Of a stretch of 64,000 nt of DNA, positions 1-8,492 are shown piece by piece. A model generated the notes under the pieces. The model saw only the letters and a program-made list of their open reading frames with translations, searched no databases and was not told the DNA's origin. Each line of letters opens with the position of its first letter. The stretch's first letter is position 1. This DNA is from CAIWHR01 sp963726775 (lineage in GTDB: Bacteria; Pseudomonadota; Gammaproteobacteria; Burkholderiales; Casimicrobiaceae): positions 124,001-188,000 of the forward strand of contig CAVSDL010000011.1 of the NCBI GenBank assembly GCA_963726775.1. Reading direction: 5' to 3'. A program made the translations under genes and the position numbers.

Positions 1-1
1 G

Positions 2-1273
2 CAGGCCAAGGTGGCGTACCTGAGCCTCTGGCACAACTCCCAGCAGCTGGAGATCCCCGCCGACAAGGACGAGGAAAGGCTCTACACCACTTGCGTGCGG
101 TGTCACACGGCGGGCAAGATTCTTTCCTACCGGATGACCGCCGAAAACTGGACCAGGCTCCGGGACTTCCACCTCTTCGCCATTCCGACCATCGTCTTCC
201 AGATGCGCGAAATGCGCTGGATTGCGGAGGCCGACGCGGTGCTCGCGTACCTTGCGAAGAAGCTGCCGTACGGCATGTCGTGGTCGGCGCCCGCATGGAG
301 ACTCGATGGTGCCTGGCACGTGTTCGGCTACGAGCCGGGACGCGGAACCTACCGAGGCGAAGCCCGTATCGCCGACGCCGGCAACGCCGAATTCAGGCTC
401 ACGGGAAGCCTCGTGTACGCGGACGGTACCTCGGAAGCCTTTGCGGGTGAGGCCACGCTCTACGGTGGTTACGCGCTCCGCACACGCACGAAGAATAACG
501 GTTTCGCCGGAAACGGCGCGTACATGCTTTCCGGTGACGAACTGCGCGGCGAGTCCCACCTTCCCGCGCCGAATTTCCGCACCTCCAGCGCTAGATGGAT
601 TCGCGCGGGCGACGGGGCCAAGGTCGCGCGGATCGTTCCAGGGTTCCTCCTCAAGGGCGAAAAAACCACGCTGACCGTCGAAGGCGTGAATCTGCCCGAC
701 GCCAAGGCCGCCGACGTCTCGTTTGCCGGAGGCACGGTCAAGGTGCTGGCGGTGAAGCGCGTCGCGCCCGGCGCGTTGGAACTCACGGTGCGGAGCGGCG
801 CCGAGAAGCTCGGCGTGGCGAAAGTGTCGGTGAAAGGCATCGATGCCGGGACCGTCACGCTCGCGCCGCAGATCGACTACATCGCGATCACACCGGAAAT
901 GGGACGCGCGCGGTTGTCGGGCGGGACGCACTACCCGGCGGAAGGCGTCCAGTTCGAGGCGATCGCCTACGCGAGAAGCGGCAGTGGCAAGAAGGCAACG
1001 AGCGTCGTGCTCGGCCCGGTGCCCGCGACGTTCCGGCTCGCCGAGGAGAAGACCCGGCCCGACGACGACGACCTCAAGTGGCTGGGCGGCATCAGTACCA
1101 ACGGCGCGTACCTGCCCGTCGGCGATTACGCCCCCAATCCGCTGCGCAACTACTCGACGGAGAACAGCGGTCTCGTGAAGGTCGTCGCCCGGTACCAGCG
1201 CGGCGGGCAAGCGTACCGCGCGCAAGCCGAGCTCGCGGTCACCATGCCCGACTACATCCCGCGGATACGATGA
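2..1273 (+). CDS. qhpA: Quinohemoprotein amine dehydrogenase alpha subunit (5' truncated by window)
   Basis: The frame is open to the left window edge, so the N-terminus with the signal peptide and first haem c is missing. Near the visible start a CVRCH motif is the second haem c site. The remainder is a long beta-rich region (about 350 residues) like the Ig-like domains of QHNDH alpha, called peaA in Pseudomonas putida. The family protein is roughly 500 residues, about 420 of which are here. It accepts electrons from the quinone cofactor of the gamma subunit in the periplasm and passes them to a soluble acceptor. The stop codon overlaps the start of qhpD (ATGA). The downstream qhpD, qhpC and qhpB genes confirm the assignment. 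Confidence 0.9.
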   Translation, partial: QAKVAYLSLWHNSQQLEIPADKDEERLYTTCVRCHTAGKILSYRMTAENWTRLRDFHLFAIPTIVFQMREMRWIAEADAVLAYLAKKLPYGMSWSAPAWRLDGAWHVFGYEPGRGTYRGEARIADAGNAEFRLTGSLVYADGTSEAFAGEATLYGGYALRTRTKNNGFAGNGAYMLSGDELRGESHLPAPNFRTSSARWIRAGDGAKVARIVPGFLLKGEKTTLTVEGVNLPDAKAADVSFAGGTVKVLAVKRVAPGALELTVRSGAEKLGVAKVSVKGIDAGTVTLAPQIDYIAITPEMGRARLSGGTHYPAEGVQFEAIAYARSGSGKKATSVVLGPVPATFRLAEEKTRPDDDDLKWLGGISTNGAYLPVGDYAPNPLRNYSTENSGLVKVVARYQRGGQAYRAQAELAVTMPDYIPRIR

Positions 1274-2685
1274 CCGAAACCTACGCCTGGGCGGATCACC
1301 GGATCTTCGCTTCCGACGCGGCGCCGGACGGGAGAGTGCTTTTGTTCGGCGCCGAGCAGGCGAGCCTTTTCTCGGTTGACCATCCAACACAGGACGTACT
1401 GGATCGATGGCGGCCGCGCGAATCGATCGACCTGCGCGACGCGCCGTCCGCGGATCGCGAGGTTCTCGAGGCATTGCGGGACGCACAGGTGCTGGTGCCG
1501 GCGCAATGGCTGCGCCGCCCTGCGCCATCGCCGATCGATCCGGCCGCCATTCCGCTCGGCACGCTCGTGCTCGAGGTGGCTCAGGCGTGCAATCTGCGCT
1601 GCACCTACTGCTACGCCGGCGGCGGGTCCTATGGCGGGGAGGCGCGGATCATGCGCCCCGAGCTCGCGCGGCGCGCCGCGCGATACCTCGTCGAATCGTC
1701 CGGCGCGCGTGAAAGCGTCACGCTCGTGCTGTTCGGCGGCGAGCCACTGCTGAATATGCCGGCGGTGAAGGCTGCGGTGCTGGAGGGAGAGGCGGCCGCA
1801 CGCGCGCTCCGCAAGAGGCTCGTCGTCTCCCTCACCACCAACGGGACCCGCTTCACGCCCGCGGCGCTCGACTTCCTCCGCGAGCACCGGGTCGGAATCT
1901 CGGTGAGCATCGACGGGCCGCCCGATGTGCACGACGCGAACCGGCGCTACCCGGGCAAGCGCGGCGGCGGCACGTACGCCGACGTTGTCGCGGGATTGGC
2001 GCGGCTCCGCGCGCACGCATCGAGGCCGCCCGCGGCGAGGGTCACGCTTACGCCCGACCAATGGGAGCGCGTGCCCGAGGTCTTCGAGCACGTGCTGGGA
2101 CTCGGCTTTCTCGAGGTGGGCATCGCACCTTCGAGTCCCGTAAGTGCGGCGCTTCTGCCCACGCCAGCGCAGGACGAGGCTCTGTTTGCCGGCTTCTCGC
2201 GGCTCGCGCAAAGGTTCGCGCACGAGGCCGCGCAGGGCCGCGTGTTGCCGTTCTCCAACCTGCTCGATCTGCTCGCGCGGCTGCATCTGGGCCAGGTCAA
2301 GGCGGCGCCCTGCGGTGCGGGACTCGGGTACCTCGCGATGGACGCGGAAGGCCGCTTCTTCCTGTGCCACCGTCTGGCCGGCGCGGCGCGATTCTGCGTC
2401 GGCGACATCGAATCCGGCATCGATCACGCGAAAATTCGCGCGTGCCTTGCCGAACAGGCGGCGCCGCGTCGGGACGCATGCGGGGCGTGCTGGGCGCGCA
2501 GCCTATGTGCCGGTGGCTGCCACTACGAGAACCATGTCCGGGAGGCCGAATTGGGGCTCCCACCCGGCGGGTCCTGCGCATTCATCCGGCGCTGGCTCGA
2601 GCTTGGCATTCGTGTGTACGCCGACCTTTGCCACGATCCCGCCAATCCGGTGCTCGCTTTCCTCGGAAGACGGGCCGACGGTTAA
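1270..2685 (+). CDS. qhpD: Radical SAM/SPASM thioether-crosslinking enzyme QhpD
   Basis: The product is 471 residues. It carries the radical-SAM motif CNLRCTYC (Cys107, Cys111, Cys114) and a C-terminal SPASM-type cysteine cluster with CGACWARSLCAGGC. QhpD forms the Cys-to-Asp/Glu thioether bonds in the QHNDH gamma subunit in the cytoplasm before export. The ATG at 1270 is chosen because it overlaps the qhpA stop as ATGA and gives a length close to known QhpD. The open frame extends upstream into qhpA, but that part reads as an out-of-frame shadow. The gene lies directly before its substrate gene qhpC. Confidence 0.93.
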   Translation: MTETYAWADHRIFASDAAPDGRVLLFGAEQASLFSVDHPTQDVLDRWRPRESIDLRDAPSADREVLEALRDAQVLVPAQWLRRPAPSPIDPAAIPLGTLVLEVAQACNLRCTYCYAGGGSYGGEARIMRPELARRAARYLVESSGARESVTLVLFGGEPLLNMPAVKAAVLEGEAAARALRKRLVVSLTTNGTRFTPAALDFLREHRVGISVSIDGPPDVHDANRRYPGKRGGGTYADVVAGLARLRAHASRPPAARVTLTPDQWERVPEVFEHVLGLGFLEVGIAPSSPVSAALLPTPAQDEALFAGFSRLAQRFAHEAAQGRVLPFSNLLDLLARLHLGQVKAAPCGAGLGYLAMDAEGRFFLCHRLAGAARFCVGDIESGIDHAKIRACLAEQAAPRRDACGACWARSLCAGGCHYENHVREAELGLPPGGSCAFIRRWLELGIRVYADLCHDPANPVLAFLGRRADG

Positions 2686-2707
2686 GACTTATCTGGAGGA
2701 GCAGGCG

Positions 2708-3031
2708 ATGAAGAAAAAGATCATCGAGGCGCTGAACGAAAAGGCCAAGGCGATCGAGCGGCTGGCCGACGGCGAAGCGAAGACGGTGGAGGCGCAGGGC
2801 CAACGCCGGATGCCCCAGGGCTGTTCGACGATCTTCGACACCGGCTGGGAAACCAATCCGCGGCCCACCTACCCGATCGGGAATTGCCAGGCATCGGCTC
2901 GCGATTTCCACGGGTGCGCCGGCGACTGCTGGTGGCCTGCCCAGATGCCGGACGGACTCACCAACCATCAGGACTTCGACGTGGCCTGCCCGAACATCGC
3001 CCGCGACTGGCGCAACCTCAAGTTCGACTAG
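2708..3031 (+). CDS. qhpC: QHNDH gamma subunit precursor (CTQ-bearing, crosslinked peptide)
   Basis: A 107-residue protein with a GGAGGA ribosome site just upstream. Its first ~32 residues form a leader, which QhpE is expected to remove. The cysteines lie at 39, 60, 70, 74 and 94. Spacing to acceptors fits the known gamma subunit: Cys39-Glu48, Cys60-Asp66 and Cys74-Asp82 for the thioethers, and Cys70-Trp76 for cysteine tryptophylquinone (CTQ). These correspondences use Paracoccus numbering recalled from memory (7-16, 27-33, 41-49, 37-43). CTQ formation also needs double oxygenation of the Trp. The gene sits between qhpD and qhpB, as in other QHNDH operons. Confidence 0.93.
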   Translation: MKKKIIEALNEKAKAIERLADGEAKTVEAQGQRRMPQGCSTIFDTGWETNPRPTYPIGNCQASARDFHGCAGDCWWPAQMPDGLTNHQDFDVACPNIARDWRNLKFD

Positions 3032-3041
3032 GGTGAACGAC

Positions 3042-4055
3042 ATGAGATGCAAGCGGCTTCTCCTGTGGGTTCTGGCCGCGATCGTGTGCGCGGGCCAGGC
3101 GGCGCGCGCCGTGGCTGGCGACCGCTTCTATTACATGGGCTACGAAATCATCCAGGTGATCGACGGCGACACCGACGCGATCGTCGCCGACATTCCGATC
3201 AAGGGCGCGACGCGCGAGGTCGGCCTCACTGCGGACAAGAAATTCCTGTACGTGGCCACCAATCGGCATCTCGTGCACAAGGTGGACCTCGGCGCGAACC
3301 GCGTCGTGGCCACGGTGGACGTGAGCAACGACGGCTGGGACCGGCTGATGTTCGGGTTCGTCCTCGACCCCGACGGCCGGACCGCGTACGGCGCACTGAT
3401 GTCGCGCAAGACGGGCATTGGCGAGGTCGTGATCGGCAAGCCCGTGGTCGCACAGTTCGAGCTCGAGACGGGCAAGCTCGTGCGCAGCGTCGAAGTGCCG
3501 TGGGGTGTGGCGCACCTCGTCAGCGTCAAGGGTGGCGCGGCGCTCTACGCATTCGGACAGGACATCTACAAGATCGATACCGCGGGCAGCGACCTCAAGG
3601 TCACCGAGGCCGTGCCGATGTTCGACAAGGGCATGAACATTCTGCCCTTCTGGGACTACGTTTTCGACAACGGTGGCGTTGCCAGCATGAACTACTACAC
3701 CGAGAAGTTCATGGGGCTGCTGCTCGTCGATCAGAAGAGCGGCGACATCGACGACATTGTGATCGCCGGCGAGCCGGCGATGGCGTATTCGGTGGTCCTC
3801 GCGCCCGACCGGAAGAAGGCGTACGCGGTGATGGACGATCTGACCGTCATCGATCTCGCGAAGAAGACGTATGTCGCATCGGTGCCGATCAAGGAGGGCA
3901 CGTGTTACGGCGTCAACGTGTCGAGCGATGGCAGGAAGATCTACGTCGGGGGCGGCGGTTCGACGCTGACCGTCTTCGACGCGCAGACTCTGAAGCCGCT
4001 GAAGGTGCTGCAGATGGCCTCTGACGGCATGGACCTTCGCCGCATCAGCTTCTGA
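3042..4055 (+). CDS. qhpB: QHNDH beta subunit (seven-bladed beta-propeller)
   Basis: The product is 337 residues from the ATG at 3042, which follows an AGGGTG ribosome site; a GTG at 3033 would add three residues. An N-terminal signal peptide is clear (basic MRCKR, hydrophobic LLLWVLAAIVCAG, Ala-rich cleavage region). Repeated strand motifs such as YVGGGGSTLTVFDAQT and LYVATNRHLVHKVDLG are typical of YVTN/QHNDH propellers. The subunit forms part of the substrate pocket and packs on the gamma subunit in the periplasm. It lies 10 bases after qhpC in the same operon. Confidence 0.9.
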   Translation: MRCKRLLLWVLAAIVCAGQAARAVAGDRFYYMGYEIIQVIDGDTDAIVADIPIKGATREVGLTADKKFLYVATNRHLVHKVDLGANRVVATVDVSNDGWDRLMFGFVLDPDGRTAYGALMSRKTGIGEVVIGKPVVAQFELETGKLVRSVEVPWGVAHLVSVKGGAALYAFGQDIYKIDTAGSDLKVTEAVPMFDKGMNILPFWDYVFDNGGVASMNYYTEKFMGLLLVDQKSGDIDDIVIAGEPAMAYSVVLAPDRKKAYAVMDDLTVIDLAKKTYVASVPIKEGTCYGVNVSSDGRKIYVGGGGSTLTVFDAQTLKPLKVLQMASDGMDLRRISF

Positions 4056-4062
4056 CGCCGAT

Positions 4063-4977
4063 GTGCGATACCTCGCGTCGATTCGCCGCCGGCCGCGGCG
4101 CCGGCTCGAACATCGGTCGCGCTGCGCGATAGAACCTGTGGAATACGGTCTTCGGCTCACCAGCCCCGACGAACCGCCGAGGGACCCACGCGACACGTGC
4201 CCGGCGCCGTGGCGCGACATTCTTCCCGAGGGGCGCGCGGTTGCGCTCTACTTCGGAAGCGAATTCTGCGAGGATCGCCTGCCCGATCTCGAACAAGCGA
4301 CCGCGTATTGCGAGGTCGCGCGCGAACGTGGCTGGGAACCGACGCTGCTCACGCCGCTCGTCACGCCCCAGGGGCTGCGAACCGTCGACCTCCTTCTCGC
4401 CGGACTGGCCTCGAGCCGTTCCGCACCGGCGGTGGTCTTCAACGACTGGGGCGTCCTCGGGCTTCTGCGCGACCGCCACCCGAGGCTGCCGCGGCGCGCG
4501 GGCCGCTTGATCAATCGATCGCTGCGCGACCCGCGCGCCTATCGCGACGCGCCGGCCGGCACCGCGACGCACGACGCCTCGCGTTTTGTGCGCCTGCGCC
4601 GCATGCTCGCAGGCCTCGGCGTCGCGGCGGTGGAAACCGATGCGGACCTCGAAGGCGGATACCTTGGCGACGGGCCCGGCGACGGCGCCGCGGGACTCGC
4701 CCGGGCGCTGCACCTTCCGTACACGTTCGCCGCGTCGGGCCGCGGCTGTCCGCTGAAGGCCGGCCTCCATGCCGAGGGTGGCGGCTTTGCAAAGGCACTC
4801 GCGGATCCGTGTCCGGCGCCCTGCCGCGGCAAGCCGCTCCCGGTTCGACGGCACGACACCGCGCTTGCGCATTGGCGCGGCGGGAACACGCTCTTCTACG
4901 AGCTTCCGCCGGACGTCGCGCGGACGTGGATTTCGCGCACCGACCGGATCGTCGTGCACGAGGCGGCGGCACCGTGA
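4063..4977 (+). CDS. U32-family protein, UbiV-like (Fe-S), in QHNDH operon
   Basis: Up to 304 residues from the GTG at 4063; another GTG at 4138 gives 279 residues and may be the true start, since the first ~25 residues are very Arg-rich and neither start has a clear ribosome site. Features resemble UbiV of anaerobic ubiquinone synthesis: a YFGSEFC segment (Cys69), a VVFNDWGVL segment like the U32 beta strand, and late cysteines Cys229, Cys250 and Cys254, the last two as CPAPC. UbiV binds a 4Fe-4S cluster through one early and three late Cys, including a CxxxC. The next gene is its UbiU-like partner, overlapping by GTGA. A role in O2-independent hydroxylation of the gamma-subunit Trp is inference. 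Confidence 0.72.
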   Translation: MRYLASIRRRPRRRLEHRSRCAIEPVEYGLRLTSPDEPPRDPRDTCPAPWRDILPEGRAVALYFGSEFCEDRLPDLEQATAYCEVARERGWEPTLLTPLVTPQGLRTVDLLLAGLASSRSAPAVVFNDWGVLGLLRDRHPRLPRRAGRLINRSLRDPRAYRDAPAGTATHDASRFVRLRRMLAGLGVAAVETDADLEGGYLGDGPGDGAAGLARALHLPYTFAASGRGCPLKAGLHAEGGGFAKALADPCPAPCRGKPLPVRRHDTALAHWRGGNTLFYELPPDVARTWISRTDRIVVHEAAAP

Positions 4978-6080
4978 AGGTGTTGGCGCCTCTGCGAAAT
5001 TCGGACGAGGTCCTGCCGCTTTCCGAAGCCGGCGCCGACGAGTTTTACTGCGGGCTGGCACCTCCGGACTGGGAAGCGACGTTCGGCCAGGCATCGGTTC
5101 ATCGCCGGAACGCGAAGTCAGCGGGAGTCCCGAACGTCGCGGACCTGCGCCGGATCGTGACGCTCGCGCATCCACGGCCGGTGTTCGCGACGCTCAATGC
5201 ACCGTCGTATCCGGCGGGCGCCGTGCCCCGGCTCGTCGAGTTCGCGAAGTTCCTGCTCCGCGATGTCGGCGTGTCCGCGCTGATCGTCGCCGAGTGGGAA
5301 TTGCTGCTTGCATTGTGCGACGAAGGCCTCGCGCCGGAGCTGCACGTTTCCAGTCTGGCGACCTGCCGCAATCCGGGCGCGGCGGCGTTCTACCGCAGCC
5401 TGGGCGTCGCGCGGGTGATCCTGCCGCGGCACATGACGCTGCGCGAGATCGAGGAGACCGCGATTGCGGGCCTCGAGTGCGAGGTCTTCGCGCTGAACGA
5501 CGGTTGCGCATTCGAGGAGGGGATTTGCGCCACGGCGCACGCGTTCGGCCCCTATTGCATCGACGACCGCATCGGCAGCGGGCACGGCCGCCTCGATGAG
5601 CGCTACGAGTTCTGGAAGTGGACGCTCAACAACTGCGGCTGCCAGACGAGCCGCGGCTACACGCTCGGCCCCTGCGGCCTGTGCGCGCTGCCGCGCCTCG
5701 CGCGGCTCGGCGTGGCGAGTCTCAAGGTCGTGGGCCGCGAAGCTCCCCTCGCGCGGAAAACCGCGTCGGTGCATCTCGCCGCCGTCGCGCTCCGCCTGGC
5801 CGCCGGCGGCGCTTCGCCCCCAGCGATCCGCGCTGCCGTCGTAGCGCTGCGCGGCGCGCCGGAGCTGTGTCGCGACGCGCACCTCTGCTATTACCCGGAT
5901 GTCTGGGCCGCGCACGTTCCGGAGAGAACGCATCCGGTTGTTCACTCCGTGCCCATCCACTTTGCAAGAGTCGATGCTCCGAGATCGCGTGAATCTGCGG
6001 AAATCACGCGCGCCAACGAGGCCCTCGCCATCGACGCGTCGCGTCCGCTGCCGCCTTTTGGACGAAGCGGATCGTGCTGA
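4974..6080 (+). CDS. U32 peptidase-family protein, UbiU-like (Fe-S), in QHNDH operon
   Basis: 368 residues from a GTG that overlaps the previous stop (GTGA). The U32 signature is present: a DEFYCGL start segment, then EVFALNDGCAFEEGIC with Cys178 and Cys185 seven apart, followed by Cys195 and Cys234. As I recall, E. coli UbiU uses Cys169, 176, 193 and 232 for its 4Fe-4S cluster; the 7 and 39 residue spacings are the same. UbiU works with UbiV as a heterodimer that hydroxylates the ubiquinone precursor without O2. The paired arrangement inside a cofactor-maturation operon suggests a modification role rather than proteolysis. The end overlaps the start of qhpF. Confidence 0.78.
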   Translation: MKVLAPLRNSDEVLPLSEAGADEFYCGLAPPDWEATFGQASVHRRNAKSAGVPNVADLRRIVTLAHPRPVFATLNAPSYPAGAVPRLVEFAKFLLRDVGVSALIVAEWELLLALCDEGLAPELHVSSLATCRNPGAAAFYRSLGVARVILPRHMTLREIEETAIAGLECEVFALNDGCAFEEGICATAHAFGPYCIDDRIGSGHGRLDERYEFWKWTLNNCGCQTSRGYTLGPCGLCALPRLARLGVASLKVVGREAPLARKTASVHLAAVALRLAAGGASPPAIRAAVVALRGAPELCRDAHLCYYPDVWAAHVPERTHPVVHSVPIHFARVDAPRSRESAEITRANEALAIDASRPLPPFGRSGSC

Positions 6081-7823
6081 AGATGCTCCGGCGCTTCACG
6101 CACCACCTGTCCGGCAGGCGGCGAGCGCTTGCCGCCGTCTTCGGCCTGGGCCTCGCGGGCGCCGCGGTCTCGCTCTCGACGCCGCTGCTGGGCAAGGCGT
6201 TCGTGGACGCCGTCGCCAGCAGCGAGTTCGCCGCGATCCCGGCGATCGCCGCGGCGCTCGTCGGTCTTGCCGTCCTCGACCTCGCGTTCGCGACGTTGTC
6301 GGGGCGGGTCCACGCACGCCTGTCGGCGGACGTCCTCGGCGATCTTCGCGCTTCGCTCTTCGCGCGCTGCGTCGACGGCCCGCTGGAAGCGGTGGAGTCG
6401 TTCCGTCATGGCGACCTTCTCACGCGATTCGGAACCGACGTGCCGCGGATACAGACGCTTCTCGTCGACGGCGTGCTGGGAAGTCTGCAGAACCTCATCT
6501 TCCTCGGGGTGGCCGCGGCGATCACGTTCAGCCTGTCGCCCGCGCTCGCGCTCTGGAGCTTTCTCGGCATGTTCCTCGCGCTTCTCGCGACGGCCGCGTT
6601 TCGCGGCGCCGTCGAGTCGAAGACGCGGCGCGTGCGCGAGGCGATGGCCGATCTCTCGCACTTCCTCTCGGAGCGGCTCTCCGCGCTGCGGGCACTGCGC
6701 CTGCACCGCAGCGAGCGCGACGAAGAAGCGCGCCTTGCCGCCGACAGTGAACGGCTGAACCGCGAGGTCGTCGGCTTTCAGGTGCTCGATGCGATGGCGA
6801 CGGGCGCACCCGGCCTGCTGTTGACCCTCGCTCTCGCCTGGATCTACCTCGTGGGAGGCCGGCTGCTCGAAAGCGGCACGATCAGCCTCGGCACGTTCGT
6901 CGCGTTCGTCCTTTATCAGGGACGCCTCTTCGGGCCAGCCATGGGCTTGCTCGGGCTCGTCCGCAACCTGCAGGAAGCGCGGGTGAGTCTCGCCCGCGTG
7001 GCCGAGGTCATGGGGCCCGACCCGCTCGGTGCACGCCCGCCGACCGACCTTGCCGTGCATTCGGCCGCCGACGGTGGCGCAATCGTGCTGCGCGACGTTG
7101 CGTTTGCATACGCCGGGAAGCCGCCCGTCTTCGCCGGCCTGGACCTCCGCGTCCGGGCGGGCGAGCGCGTCGGACTCTTCGGCGCGTCGGGCGCGGGCAA
7201 GTCGACGCTCGTCCATCTTCTGTTCGGCTTGCGGCAACCCACCACGGGTGCGGTCATTGTCGAAGGCCGGGCAGCGCATGACGCGTTCTCGGCGTCGCGC
7301 CCGGGCATTCTCGGCTACGCGGGGGCCGAGCCGTTCCTGTTGCACGCGACGGTCGAGGAGAACCTGCGCTACGGCAATTTGCACGCAACGCGCGAGGAAC
7401 TTGCGCGCGCGGCTCATTTGGCGGAGGCGCACGCGTTCATCGCGGCGCTTCCGGATGCCTACGCCACGGTGGTCGGCGGCCGCGGGCTCGCACTCTCCGA
7501 CGGCCAGCGCCAGCGGTTGGGCATCGCGCGGTTGTTCCTGCGCAATCCCCGGATCTATCGTGCTCGACGAGGCGTTCTCGGGGCTCGATCTCGAGACCGA
7601 GGTCCGCATCCGCAAGAACCTGTGGGCGGCGTTTGCCGATCGCACGGCGCTCGTCATCTCGCACCGGCCGGTGGGCCTCGAGGATTTCGACCGGATCCTG
7701 TTCCTGCACGATGGACGCTTCACGACCGTCGCCCCGGACGAATTGCGGACGCTGCTGATGTCCGATCGCAACTGGACCGACCGGGCGGGCGTTGCCGCCG
7801 CTGGATTCGAGCCGGCGCGATGA
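6074..7823 (+). pseudogene. qhpF: ABC exporter QhpF, interrupted by a single-base frameshift
   Basis: An ABC transporter of exporter type (membrane domain fused to ATPase). The GTG at 6074 overlaps the previous stop; ATG at 6083 is an alternative. The membrane domain fills about residues 1-300, the Walker A motif is GASGAGKS, and the signature region is LSDGQRQRLGIAR. Reading then leaves the frame near 7551-7560; the Walker B continuation VLDEAFSGLD and the H-loop region VISHRP continue in the next frame to the stop at 7821-7823. One extra base in ggatctatcg explains this. QhpF is thought to export the crosslinked gamma subunit. A sequence error is as likely as a real mutation, because all motifs on both sides are intact. 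Confidence 0.85.
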
Positions 7824-8443
7824 AGGCGCTACGCTTTGGCGTCGTCGACACTGGCGTGAACCCGTGGCACTCGCACGTGCGCGGCAATGTCACGGGCTGC
7901 CGCATCTATTCGGGGCCGGACCGGAGCATCCGCGAGGACGGCGACTTCCACGATTCCGCAGGCCACGGGACGGCCGTGGCCGGGGTCATCCGGGAGGCGT
8001 TTCCCGACGCCGAGATCTTCGCAGTTCGCGTCTTCGGCGAAGGGGGAGCCGCCTATCCGTCGCTCGTCGCCCGCGGGATCCTGCGGGCTGCCGCGGCGCG
8101 CTGCGCGTTCGTGAATGTAAGCCTCGCGGTTCCGCCGGGCCCTGGAGACGACGTGCTCGCCATGGCCTGCCGATCGGTCCTCGACGCCGGCTGCGTTCTC
8201 GTGGCCTCGGCGCGGCCGGACCGGCCCGGCTGGCTGCCCGCGGCGCTGCCCGGCGTGTACGCCGTCATGGCCGACGACACGCTGAAGTTCGGAGAGATTC
8301 GGGAGCGCGGGCCGTTGCGGCTCGTGGCGCCGGGCCGGCCGCGCGATCTCGCGGGCGTGCCACGTGAGGCGAACCTCGCCGGGCACTCGTTCGCGTGCGC
8401 GCGGGGGCTGGTCTATCTGGCGAGACAGCGTGCGGCGGCGTGA
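7820..8443 (+). CDS. qhpE: Subtilisin-like leader protease QhpE
   Basis: 207 residues; the ATG at 7820 overlaps the qhpF stop (ATGA). The S8 catalytic triad is visible: Asp10 in FGVVDTGVN, His49 in SAGHGTAVAG and Ser190 in LAGHSFA, where the usual GTSMA is GHSFA. No signal peptide is present, so it should act in the cytoplasm, where QhpE removes the leader of the gamma subunit after QhpD has made the thioethers. It is the last gene of the operon in this window; neither the monooxygenase qhpG nor the regulator qhpR follows, because the next gene is on the other strand. Confidence 0.88.
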   Translation: MKALRFGVVDTGVNPWHSHVRGNVTGCRIYSGPDRSIREDGDFHDSAGHGTAVAGVIREAFPDAEIFAVRVFGEGGAAYPSLVARGILRAAAARCAFVNVSLAVPPGPGDDVLAMACRSVLDAGCVLVASARPDRPGWLPAALPGVYAVMADDTLKFGEIRERGPLRLVAPGRPRDLAGVPREANLAGHSFACARGLVYLARQRAAA

Positions 8444-8492
8444 GGAACCGGCGCATCGCGCAGGCGTGCGCCGTGTCCCTCGGTTCGCGCCG

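Noticed and set aside
6074..8443. A single 789-codon open frame joining the ABC exporter to the QhpE protease
   Set aside because: After about 7555 the frame reads nonsense instead of Walker B and then happens to be the qhpE frame. Separate genes joined by an ATGA overlap explain it better.
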